A model generated the notes under the pieces. That model searched no databases, was not told the DNA's origin, and worked only from the letters and a program-made list of their open reading frames with translations. Both the position numbers and the translations under genes were made by a program. From positions 1 to 6,673 of the forward strand of contig JBCBLF010000260.1 of NCBI GenBank assembly GCA_038520475.1: DNA of 6,673 bases, in the 5' to 3' direction. Source of the stretch: JBCCWF01 sp038520475 (GTDB lineage: Bacteria > Cyanobacteriota > Cyanobacteriia > CAKZMO01). Below are positions 1-5,455 of this stretch, piece after piece. Numbering within the stretch: position 1 is the first letter of the stretch; each line of letters begins with the position of its first letter.

Positions 1-810
1 CTCTAGTGGGGGACAGTAAAATACGCTGCTTTCTCCGGCCGTATGAACAACCCCATCGGCGACAGCGAGTAGTGGCGTTCCCTCAGGTGTTGACCAATCA
101 TATCCGGCATGCCCATCAATGCTGGCCCCTGGACTCCCAAGGGGCAACGCTTTGCCGGTCCACGTTACGAAATAGCCATTATTATCTTGAAACTGGCGAG
201 GGACTTGATGGTCGAAGTAGTTGGTCATCAAGTACTCCAGCTCAAATGGCTTTTGAAAAAGGGGTTGTTTCAAAGACTGTGGACTGGGCTGTGCTGACGT
301 TAGTGCTGTTAGCGTAAAGACGCCATCTTGTCTGCGGCAGGTATCTTGAGCATCGACCGTTCCAGAAAAAGAGGAAGGTGGCTGTGATGCTGAGGTGTCT
401 ACATCGCCGTTAAATACCAATCTGAAACCGCCAATTGACGGAGGGATGAGCGTCATTGAAACGTTGTGTTGAGTGATGGTGCCGGTTATTGTTGCCGCAT
501 CATTGATATCATTCCAAATCCACGACAGTTTGCCGTCAATCCGATCGCCTCGTTGACTGAGCAGCAGGGTTTGGGTTCCTTCGGCTTGACATCGGCCATT
601 GACGACCCAATAATTCGGAAATCGGAGAAGGAATGTTTTGCTCTGTCCCGATTCACCGCTAGGCCGTGATTCATTGAGCGTCGAGGGTGTGAGTTCAGGA
701 GAGCCCCGATGAGGGTGTTCAGTCTGCGGTTCAAGTTGTGGGAGCAGGATGCAGCTGACCAGTGCAGCCGCGAACATCAAAACTAGCCATCGCCCTAGTC
801 GATTGAGCAC
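1..810 (-). CDS. M23-family metallopeptidase lipoprotein (partial, C-terminus beyond left edge)
   Basis: The minus-strand frame is open from a TAG at 835-837 to the window edge, giving 270 visible residues from a GTG start at 810. GTG is chosen because GAGGGG lies 5 bases upstream and because it puts a lipoprotein signal first: a basic start (NRLGR), a hydrophobic stretch, then the lipobox LVSC with Cys20 as the likely lipidated residue. Residues about 25-190 match nothing I recognise. From about residue 195 the protein resembles LytM/lysostaphin-type M23 peptidases: the zinc-ligand motif HxGxD is HAGYD at residues 234-238, followed by STPEGTPLLAVADGVV, a typical M23 continuation. The second zinc motif (HxH) would lie outside the window, so catalytic competence cannot be judged. 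By family, such proteins cut peptidoglycan cross-links or act as inactive regulators of amidases. Divergent from the pseudouridine synthase gene. M23 assignment is firm; the exact role is inference. Confidence 0.85.
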   Translation of the reverse strand, partial: MLNRLGRWLVLMFAAALVSCILLPQLEPQTEHPHRGSPELTPSTLNESRPSGESGQSKTFLLRFPNYWVVNGRCQAEGTQTLLLSQRGDRIDGKLSWIWNDINDAATITGTITQHNVSMTLIPPSIGGFRLVFNGDVDTSASQPPSSFSGTVDAQDTCRRQDGVFTLTALTSAQPSPQSLKQPLFQKPFELEYLMTNYFDHQVPRQFQDNNGYFVTWTGKALPLGSPGASIDGHAGYDWSTPEGTPLLAVADGVVHTAGESSVFYCPPLE

Positions 811-910
811 ATTAGCCCCTCGCCGTCCGTCATTCTAAAATTCTAAGAGAACCCTATGAGGTTGGCATTCAATATTATTCAGCGCTCACGAAGACTTAAA
901 TAACGCGTCT

Positions 911-2662
911 GTGTTTATGGAGGAGTTTCATTCATTATCGACTTTTTTCGACGATCGAGCGGCGATCGCCCAGCAGTGGATTGACCATCTATCTCCAATA
1001 AGTGAACCATTATCGTCTCCTATAGAAACCCGGGGACAATACATTTACAGGGGGCGATGCCCAGAAACTGGAGCCTTGGTTTCCTTACCTCGAACACTGA
1101 TGGCAGAAGCGATCGCCCATGAATTGATGCGACAACTGTCTAATACGCCAAGCTTGACCACGGAAGGCAAGATGTTTGGAGTCTTGATTGTTAAAAGCCA
1201 AGACGGGCAAATTGGAGTCCTCAGGGCGTTTTCGGGGCTGCTTAATGGACAAAACGTAGTGCCTGGATGGGTACCTCCGATTCCAGGGCGAGAGAAGATT
1301 GTTGTTGAAGAAGAACGCACGGTGCAGCGGCTGGAAGTGATTCAAACCCAGCTCCTGGAACTTGCTGCTTTGCCAGAGCGGAAAGAATATGACGATTGGA
1401 ACGAGCTGTTCACCCAGCGGTGGAATAACATGACCGATCGCCATCGTCAGCGAAAACAGAAGCGTCAGCATCATCGACAATCTCTACAATCACAGCTAGA
1501 CAAGCAACAGCTACTACTCGCGGCATATGAGAAGACCGTTAGCGCATTGGATGATGAAAGCCGAATGGATGGTATTGAAAGGCGAACGCTCAAGCGAGAA
1601 CGGGATGCCATACTGGTGCCGCTTCGTCAGAAAATTTATGACGGCGATCGTCAAATGCGCGAACTAAAGCAGGAGCGTAAGCAGCTTTCTCGTTCGCTAC
1701 AGGCTCAGATGCATGAAGTCTACCGACTGACAAATTTTCGTGGATCATCATCGACGCTTTCATCTCTTGGATCAATGGGTACGCTTCCGACTGGAACCGG
1801 TGATTGCTGTGCGCCTAAGCTGCTTCACTATGCAGCTACGCATCAATTGCATCCTATTTCAATGGCGGAGTTTTGGTGGGGACCCCCGCCGCCTGGAGGT
1901 AACAAGGTTCATGGACAGTTCTATGGGGCCTGTACCGAACGATGTCAGCCAATCATGGGGTTTTTGTTATCTGGTCTTGCTACTGAGATACGCCGACGAA
2001 CAAGCGATCGCGACTCATTCGATATTTCCATTCTTTATGAAGATGAGTGGCTGATAGCTGTTGATAAACCGCACGGTATGCTTTCTGTTCCTGGGCGTCA
2101 TGCGTCAACTCAAGACAGTGTTGTGAGTCGCTTACGCCTGATTCCGCCCGAAAACGTCTATCTGAAAGCCGTTCATCGACTTGATCGAGATACGTCTGGG
2201 ATTCTTCTCATGGCTAAAACGGCTGAAGCACACGCAGACCTCAATCAGCAGTTTCAGCGACGTGCCATCAAAAAAGTGTATGGTGCTGTTTTGGCTGGTC
2301 GGCTATCGTCTGACCACGGTTTGATTGATGTGCCGTTGAGTGCTGATTTTAAGCATCGTCCGAAACAACGGGTTAATGTTGAGGGCAAGCCCAGCCAGAC
2401 GGTATTTCGAGTCCTATCACGTGGCGAACAGACCACACGTGTTGAATTTATTCCCCTTACAGGGCGCACGCATCAGCTTCGAGTGCATGCATCTGCTCCT
2501 GAAGGACTTGGAATACCGATTCTAGGCGATCGCCTCTATGGCTCTGGAGTGGACAGCGATCGCTTACATCTACATGCTTCACAGTTGACGGTGACTCATC
2601 CAATTCATCATCAACCGCTTGGCTTTCACTCACCGGTTCCGTTTTTCCATGACCATTGCTAA
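911..2662 (+). CDS. RluA-family RNA pseudouridine synthase with long N-terminal extension
   Basis: 583 residues; the family core alone is about 220-320. The C-terminal third is a clear RluA-type synthase, which isomerises uridine to pseudouridine in rRNA or tRNA: EDEWLIAVDKPHGMLSVPG near 377-395, the catalytic motif HRLDRDTSG at 422-430 with predicted catalytic Asp425, KKVYGAVLAG shortly after, and TGRTHQLRVH at 517-526, then LGDRLYG. The first ~290 residues hold an unrecognised globular part (1-125) and a Gln/Arg/Lys/Glu-rich, probably coiled-coil stretch (about 130-275). A linking module follows, with GTGDCCAPK at 295-303 and CTERC at 341-345, a cysteine arrangement that could bind metal. 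Similar long synthases exist in other bacteria, so the fusion is probably ancestral. The start may be GTG 911 or, two codons on, ATG 917; neither has a clear Shine-Dalgarno. RNA target unknown. Confidence 0.93.
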   Translation: MFMEEFHSLSTFFDDRAAIAQQWIDHLSPISEPLSSPIETRGQYIYRGRCPETGALVSLPRTLMAEAIAHELMRQLSNTPSLTTEGKMFGVLIVKSQDGQIGVLRAFSGLLNGQNVVPGWVPPIPGREKIVVEEERTVQRLEVIQTQLLELAALPERKEYDDWNELFTQRWNNMTDRHRQRKQKRQHHRQSLQSQLDKQQLLLAAYEKTVSALDDESRMDGIERRTLKRERDAILVPLRQKIYDGDRQMRELKQERKQLSRSLQAQMHEVYRLTNFRGSSSTLSSLGSMGTLPTGTGDCCAPKLLHYAATHQLHPISMAEFWWGPPPPGGNKVHGQFYGACTERCQPIMGFLLSGLATEIRRRTSDRDSFDISILYEDEWLIAVDKPHGMLSVPGRHASTQDSVVSRLRLIPPENVYLKAVHRLDRDTSGILLMAKTAEAHADLNQQFQRRAIKKVYGAVLAGRLSSDHGLIDVPLSADFKHRPKQRVNVEGKPSQTVFRVLSRGEQTTRVEFIPLTGRTHQLRVHASAPEGLGIPILGDRLYGSGVDSDRLHLHASQLTVTHPIHHQPLGFHSPVPFFHDHC

Positions 2663-2822
2663 ATCATGACAGTTTGTCAATATGAACCCCCTCAAATTCT
2701 ATTGTTGGGCAGCGGATACTCGTCGACGTGCGCGATTGATTATGGTTTAACATAAGTGTACGCAGCGGCGTTGATGAAAACGGTGCCTACACTCATTGCT
2801 GAATGCTACTCTTGTTCAGTAA

Positions 2823-2851
2823 TTGACGTGGGTTTCCACCATACATAAAAC
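2823..2851 (+). promoter_or_regulatory. Candidate promoter for the DUF2996 gene
   Basis: TTGACG (2823-2828) and TAAAAC (2846-2851) are separated by 17 bases and lie about 20 bases before the ATG. The -35 is good and the -10 is weak (CATAAA, two bases earlier, is an alternative). The untranslated leader would be short, which fits the absence of a Shine-Dalgarno before the start codon. Motif match only. Confidence 0.35.
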
Positions 2852-2871
2852 GGTAGACTAGCACTCAACCC

Positions 2872-3381
2872 ATGGCAGAAGAAACACAAGATAAAAAGGC
2901 TGGACCTAAGAGCGAAGAGACGAAAGCTACAGGTGGCGAGGCAAAACCTAAAGCAGCAGCTAAAGGCAAAGCTGGTGGTTCTAAGCCAAAAAAAGAAAAG
3001 CCTCCAGCTCTTGAAGATAAGCCATTTGAGGAATTTATTACGGCTCACTTTATTCCAGAAGTGAAGAAGGCTCTGAAAGAAGAAGGGATTGATGACATTG
3101 ATTTGTCACTTGAAACTCGTCCCATCCCTATCGAAGGGTTTGATCAATCGTCTAGCTGCCCACAGGTTGTTGGTCACTGGGATGATGGAAAACGCACGTT
3201 TTTCCTTGCGTTTCAAAAAGATGATATTAAAGCACCCAAATTTTACTCAGCTTCAGATTGGGGTTCAAAGCCAGCAACGCTGGAATCCTTCATGATTGAT
3301 GAGCGCCGAGTTAACCTCGATCTGATGGTTTTCTATGTTGTTCAGCGTCTAAATGGTCAAAAGTGGTTGACTCGGAATTAG
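2872..3381 (+). CDS. DUF2996-family protein, possible NDH-1 subunit NdhV
   Basis: 169 residues. Residues 1-46 are low-complexity and rich in Lys, Ala, Glu and Gly, probably disordered. The folded domain runs from about 47 (ALEDKPFEEFITAHFIPEVK) to the C-terminus (VFYVVQRLNGQKWLTRN), with a conserved-looking centre (CPQVVGHWDDGKRTFFLAF). I recognise this as the DUF2996 type found in cyanobacteria and plant chloroplasts. From memory, the plant member is the chloroplast NADH dehydrogenase-like subunit NdhV, which acts with NdhS near the ferredoxin site in cyclic electron flow; I cannot verify that here, so no symbol is given. No signal peptide or membrane segment is visible, so a soluble or peripheral stromal-side location is expected. 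The ATG lacks a clear Shine-Dalgarno. Convergent with the TM2 gene; it appears monocistronic. Confidence 0.82.
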   Translation: MAEETQDKKAGPKSEETKATGGEAKPKAAAKGKAGGSKPKKEKPPALEDKPFEEFITAHFIPEVKKALKEEGIDDIDLSLETRPIPIEGFDQSSSCPQVVGHWDDGKRTFFLAFQKDDIKAPKFYSASDWGSKPATLESFMIDERRVNLDLMVFYVVQRLNGQKWLTRN

Positions 3382-3426
3382 CTTTCGCTCCTGCGTGATG
3401 CAAACGATCGTTGTAGCGAGTGAAGC
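3381..3426. terminator. Complex hairpin between convergent genes
   Basis: GCTTTCGCTC (3381-3390) can pair with GAGTGAAGC (3418-3426) as a nine-pair stem with one bulge and one G-U pair, starting at the last base of the DUF2996 stop codon. The loop contains a second palindrome, AACGATCGTT. It sits between two convergent genes, where a terminator is expected, but neither strand has a good run of T after the stem. Intrinsic termination is therefore uncertain. Confidence 0.35.
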
Positions 3427-3461
3427 TTAGCTCATACGAATCATTCATTCTTGTTGGTTAG

Positions 3462-3701
3462 TCATGAACGGCGATCGCTAGACGTCTTGTGAAACATTCG
3501 TCTGAACATCAAGCGTGCGTTATATTCGTCTACCATGCCAGGAATTGCAAACAGATCAATGATCTGACCCACACCAAAGAGCCCGAATGTCAGCAGCCAT
3601 AGAATCCCGGTTAAAATCTTACGGTTATACAGACGATGAATGCCAGCAAACCCCAAGAAAACCAACATCCAAAGTAGGTAACTCTTGTTGATGTTATTCA
3701 T
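3462..3701 (-). CDS. TM2-domain small membrane protein
   Basis: 79 residues with the TM2 layout: a first membrane helix (about 7-21, YLLWMLVFLGFAGIHRLY, carrying the family's G-x-HR-x-Y signature), a short basic turn (NRK), and a second helix (about 29-52, TGILWLLTFGLFGVGQIIDLF) with a conserved Asp near its end (IIDLF). The tail of about 27 residues is basic (RRMFHKTSSDRR) and probably cytoplasmic. TM2 proteins are widespread in bacteria, but their bacterial function is not settled. The ATG at 3701 lacks a clear Shine-Dalgarno. The gene lies downstream of rpmB on the same strand but is separated by a strong terminator and about 220 bases, so it is probably transcribed alone. The stop overlaps none of its neighbours and lies 80 bases from the convergent DUF2996 gene. 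Family call firm, role unknown. Confidence 0.9.
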   Translation of the reverse strand: MNNINKSYLLWMLVFLGFAGIHRLYNRKILTGILWLLTFGLFGVGQIIDLFAIPGMVDEYNARLMFRRMFHKTSSDRRS

Positions 3702-3743
3702 GGATGATTTGCAAAAATGCTGCGCGTTTATCTGTCTTTTCCA

Positions 3744-3772
3744 ATCATAGCCAGCCTATTCAGGCTGAAAGC
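3744..3772 (-). promoter_or_regulatory. Candidate promoter and inverted repeat upstream of the TM2 gene
   Basis: On the minus strand TATGAT (3744-3749) is a fair -10 element; the -35 region (CTTTCA or TTTCAG near 3765-3771) is weak. The inverted repeat CAGCCT-ATTC-AGGCTG (3752-3767) fills the spacer, the place where an operator would act. It could equally be a chance hairpin. Confidence 0.25.
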
Positions 3773-3847
3773 CCTAATCTCACAGAGTCTTAACGTTCCG
3801 ACTGACTGGTCTGTGGATGTCAGCAAGTGAATGGCTAAAATCAAAAG

Positions 3848-3880
3848 CTAAGCCTAGAGTGATATCTCTAGGCTTAGTTT
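3848..3880 (-). terminator. rpmB: Intrinsic terminator of rpmB
   Basis: CTAAGCCTAGAG (3848-3859) and CTCTAGGCTTAG (3866-3877) form a perfect 12-bp stem around a six-base loop, starting about 45 bases beyond the rpmB stop codon. Read on the minus strand the stem is followed by CTTTTGATTTT, a broken T tract. Read on the plus strand it is followed by TTT, so it may also block transcription arriving from the left. This is the strongest hairpin in the window. Confidence 0.8.
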
Positions 3881-3922
3881 CAGGCATAAAAGTCCCGATA
3901 CGTGCCCAGTATTCGTTTCTAA

Positions 3923-4159
3923 TTAATGCTTGTTCAGATCGATACCCGCTTCTTTCGCCATTGCTTCGATGCCTCTAGACTTCAGTGTCTTAATAGCTTT
4001 TGTCGAAAGTCGAAGCTTAACCCATCGATTTCCCTGAGGCCACCAAACCTTCTTGCTCTGAAGGTTGACCCCTTGCAACTTCTTTGTACGTCGGTGAGAG
4101 TGTGACACCGCGTAGGCATTATTTGCTTTTTTTCCAGTTAAGTTACAAGTACGGGACAT
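3923..4159 (-). CDS. rpmB: 50S ribosomal protein bL28
   Basis: 78 residues, the usual length for the E. coli-type protein, and recognisable throughout: MSRTCNLTGKKANNAYAVSH at the start, RRTKKLQGVNLQSKKVWW next, and the C-terminal LRLSTKAIKTLKSRGIEAM. It is a structural component of the large ribosomal subunit in the cytoplasm. Only one cysteine (Cys5) is present, so this is a zinc-free form without the paired CxxC ribbon seen in some bL28 proteins. The start has GGAG (minus strand, 4166-4169) six bases before the ATG, the best Shine-Dalgarno among the small genes here. The gene is followed by a strong terminator, is preceded by a candidate promoter, and is divergent from the Zur-type regulator, so it appears to be a single-gene unit. 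Confidence 0.97.
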   Translation of the reverse strand: MSRTCNLTGKKANNAYAVSHSHRRTKKLQGVNLQSKKVWWPQGNRWVKLRLSTKAIKTLKSRGIEAMAKEAGIDLNKH

Positions 4160-4203
4160 AGTTTTCTCCGATCTCTACAATGTCAAAACGAGCACGATTT
4201 CTA

Positions 4204-4232
4204 ATTTTACACTATTTGAAAGTGCTTTTTAA
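4204..4232 (-). promoter_or_regulatory. rpmB: Candidate rpmB promoter
   Basis: On the minus strand TTAAAA (4227-4232) and TAAAAT (4204-4209) are spaced by 17 bases and lie about 45 bases before the start codon, giving a leader of roughly 40 bases. The -10 is close to consensus; the -35 is moderate. Motif match only. Confidence 0.4.
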
Positions 4233-4316
4233 GTAAGAAGACGCGTTTGCTACTCAGCATGCTGGTGAGAGCTGTTACGCAATTTTTCATGACTTGAGTT
4301 GCCATATCAATGAGAC

Positions 4317-4331
4317 GATAAGCAGGTTATC
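4317..4331. promoter_or_regulatory. Inverted repeat, possible metalloregulator operator
   Basis: GATAA (4317-4321) and TTATC (4327-4331) are perfect inverted arms separated by GCAGG. GATAA/TTATC half-sites are typical of Fur-superfamily boxes, but the cyanobacterial Zur box I recall has a three-base spacing between these arms, not five. It lies between rpmB and zur, where autoregulation could occur. Tentative. Confidence 0.25.
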
Positions 4332-4468
4332 TCTAGTGGAAGCACTCTCCATTTGGCATCTTTTTGAATGTTATTCGTCGTATTACCCATCCTCTACCCA
4401 AAAGTTAGTTGCTCTGTTGCTGCTAGTGAATAGGATTTGAGATGATGGAGGTGGAAGTCGCTACACTA

Positions 4469-4497
4469 TTGCGACTCTTCTTTCTCAAGAATATTTG
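4469..4497 (+). promoter_or_regulatory. zur: Weak candidate zur promoter
   Basis: TTGCGA (4469-4474) and TATTTG (4492-4497) are 17 bases apart, about 80 bases before the chosen start codon. Both elements are imperfect, and the -35 overlaps the right arm of the 4453-4480 hairpin. Low confidence. Confidence 0.22.
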
Positions 4498-4575
4498 TCT
4501 AACCGTGTGATATCTGGCCTGCATACGATTGGGCTTTTGATTGTTGACTCGCTAACGCTTATTCCAACAGGTTTC

Positions 4576-4974
4576 ATGAAACGAACGCGCAGCCAAGAGA
4601 ATATACTTTCAACGCTGAAAACTTTGGAGAAACCCATCTCTGCTCAAGCGCTATATGTCGAACTCTGTAATTTGGGACAGCGTGTGGGGCTTGCAACTGT
4701 TTATCGAGCGCTAGAGGCGCTGAAGCTAGAAGGTGTCGTGCAAATGCGAACATTGACCAGTGGTGAAGCACTCTACAGCCTCGTTCAGGAAGACCGACAT
4801 CATCTCACGTGTCTACAGTGTGGTGCATCAGTTCCGATTCAACAATGTCCGGTTCACGAATTAGAAAATCAGCTGAATCATTCCTATCGCTTCAAAATTT
4901 TCTATCATACGCTGGAGTTTTTTGGGTTATGCACAAACTGTCAGGAGATTCAACCTAAAGACGTTTCAGGATAA
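4576..4974 (+). CDS. zur: Fur-family zinc-responsive regulator, Zur (FurB) type
   Basis: 132 residues from ATG 4576, chosen over the in-frame TTG 81 bases upstream because MKRTRSQENIL matches the usual family start, the length fits (about 130-150), and ACAGG lies just upstream. The N-terminal winged helix (about 8-65) contains the recognition helix GLATVYRALEAL (38-49). The C-terminal half has two CxxC pairs, C79/C82 (HHLTCLQCG) and C119/C122 (GLCTNC), which form the structural zinc site in this family. H75/H76, H94, H111 and E114 are possible ligands for the sensory zinc. The QQCPV segment (C91) is what I associate with cyanobacterial Zur rather than iron-sensing Fur. Zur represses zinc-uptake genes when zinc is plentiful; none are in this window. 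Fur-family membership is certain; Zur subtype is probable. Confidence 0.9.
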   Translation: MKRTRSQENILSTLKTLEKPISAQALYVELCNLGQRVGLATVYRALEALKLEGVVQMRTLTSGEALYSLVQEDRHHLTCLQCGASVPIQQCPVHELENQLNHSYRFKIFYHTLEFFGLCTNCQEIQPKDVSG

Positions 4975-4996
4975 ACCAGCATAATGATGACTCGTA

Positions 4997-5026
4997 AGGT
5001 GCGGTCAAACTCGCTTGACCACGCCT
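4997..5026 (+). terminator. zur: Hairpin downstream of zur
   Basis: AGGTGCGGTCAA (4997-5008) pairs with TTGACCACGCCT (5015-5026) around ACTCGC. The stem is 12 positions long with one C-A mismatch and one G-U pair, and starts 23 bases after the zur stop codon. It is followed by CATTCTT, a poor T tract. A terminator or 3'-end stabilising structure for zur is likely, but termination efficiency is doubtful. Confidence 0.5.
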
Positions 5027-5136
5027 CATTCTTAGCTGATTTTTGAGCACTTGAGAAAAGTCATAACTTTGAAACGCCTAGAAACCAATAGGGTTTCGCC
5101 TGCTGCGAGCCCAAAATCCCATTGCTGTCTATAGAT

Positions 5137-5164
5137 TTGAGAAATTTGCCAAGTTGGGTATAAC
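5137..5164 (+). promoter_or_regulatory. Promoter-like motif just before the 5172 terminator
   Basis: TTGAGA (5137-5142) and TATAAC (5159-5164) are 16 bases apart. A start about seven bases after the -10 would fall on the first bases of the 5172 hairpin, so a productive transcript would be unusual: it may be a chance match or an RNA beginning with the hairpin. Confidence 0.25.
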
Positions 5165-5171
5165 AGGCCGT

Positions 5172-5195
5172 ATACAGGTTAAGACCTGTATTTTT
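5172..5195 (+). terminator. Intrinsic terminator
   Basis: ATACAGGT (5172-5179), loop TAAG, ACCTGTAT (5184-5191), then TTTT: a perfect 8-bp stem with a tetraloop, followed directly by U residues on the plus strand. It lies about 200 bases beyond the zur stop, so it ends either zur read-through or an unannotated transcript starting between the two. Confidence 0.65.
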
Positions 5196-5230
5196 AGGAA
5201 CGCTGCGTGCTGTACGGCTCTCCTAAGATA

Positions 5231-5258
5231 TTGGTTTGATGTAAGTGTGCGCTATAAC
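5231..5258 (+). promoter_or_regulatory. Candidate promoter upstream of the FAD subunit gene
   Basis: TTGGTT (5231-5236) and TATAAC (5253-5258) are 16 bases apart, downstream of the 5172 terminator. If used, it would give the FAD subunit gene a leader of about 190 bases, long enough to hold regulation. Motif match only. Confidence 0.35.
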
Positions 5259-5455
5259 ACTAGACTTTGTCACGGTTTGGTTAATGCGATACATATCTGC
5301 GGATCGTTGATCAGTACGGTAAGAATGACATCCTCGTTGTTTGGGAACACTCATTCTCTTCGGAGTATAGGGTCGAATAGAGGGGATAGGCCAAGTTATT
5401 TCTGTTCAACCATCTGCCTTCGTTTGATAATCACTAGACGCCAGGACTGAATTTT

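Larger units (their letters stand above)
4160..4575. other. Divergent rpmB-zur intergenic region
   Basis: About 415 bases without a convincing gene. It should carry the promoters of both neighbours. Visible structure: the palindrome CAGCATGCTG at 4255-4264; GATAA-N5-TTATC at 4317-4331; GAAT-GTT-ATTC at 4366-4376; and a hairpin at 4453-4480 (GGAAGTCGC pairing with GCGACTCTTC with one bulge), followed by the pyrimidine run TTTCTC. In-frame codons upstream of the chosen zur start reach back to a TTG at 4495, but they resemble no Fur-family N-terminus and are treated as non-coding. Confidence 0.6.
4975..5455. other. Gene-free region between zur and the FAD subunit gene
   Basis: About 480 bases with no reading frame that looks like a real protein. 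The longest open frame (5154-5450, plus) has no Shine-Dalgarno, runs through a terminator hairpin, and encodes a Cys/Arg/Ser-rich sequence unlike any family I know. The region holds the zur-proximal hairpin, a small GAAACC/GGTTTC hairpin near 5089-5105, an intrinsic terminator at 5172-5195, and promoter-like motifs at 5137-5164 and 5231-5258. A small-RNA gene, or a long leader for the downstream gene, is possible. I recognise no known RNA family. Confidence 0.55.

Noticed and set aside
466..734. Open frames on both strands at the left (466-669 plus, 486-734 minus, and 6-317 plus)
   Set aside because: They are shadows of the M23 lipoprotein frame, which is continuously open on the minus strand from 810 to the edge and has clear family motifs.
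2667..2679. TGACA-GTT-TGTCA hairpin just after the pseudouridine synthase stop
   Set aside because: Only a 5-bp stem with a 3-base loop and no T tract; too weak to call a terminator.
4213..4308. Minus-strand 31-codon open frame in the rpmB-zur spacer
   Set aside because: No ribosome binding site and no recognisable sequence; it overlaps the likely rpmB promoter.
4495..4575. N-terminal extension of the Zur-type protein from a TTG codon
   Set aside because: The 27 extra residues match no Fur-family N-terminus; ATG 4576 gives the normal length and start.
5370..5385. GGGTCGAATAG resembling a tRNA T-loop
   Set aside because: The consensus TTCRA is not met, and no matching acceptor, D or anticodon arms are visible around it.
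5154..5450. 98-residue plus-strand open frame upstream of the FAD gene
   Set aside because: No Shine-Dalgarno, passes through an intrinsic terminator, and the amino-acid composition (many Cys, Arg, Ser, Ile) is typical of chance translation.
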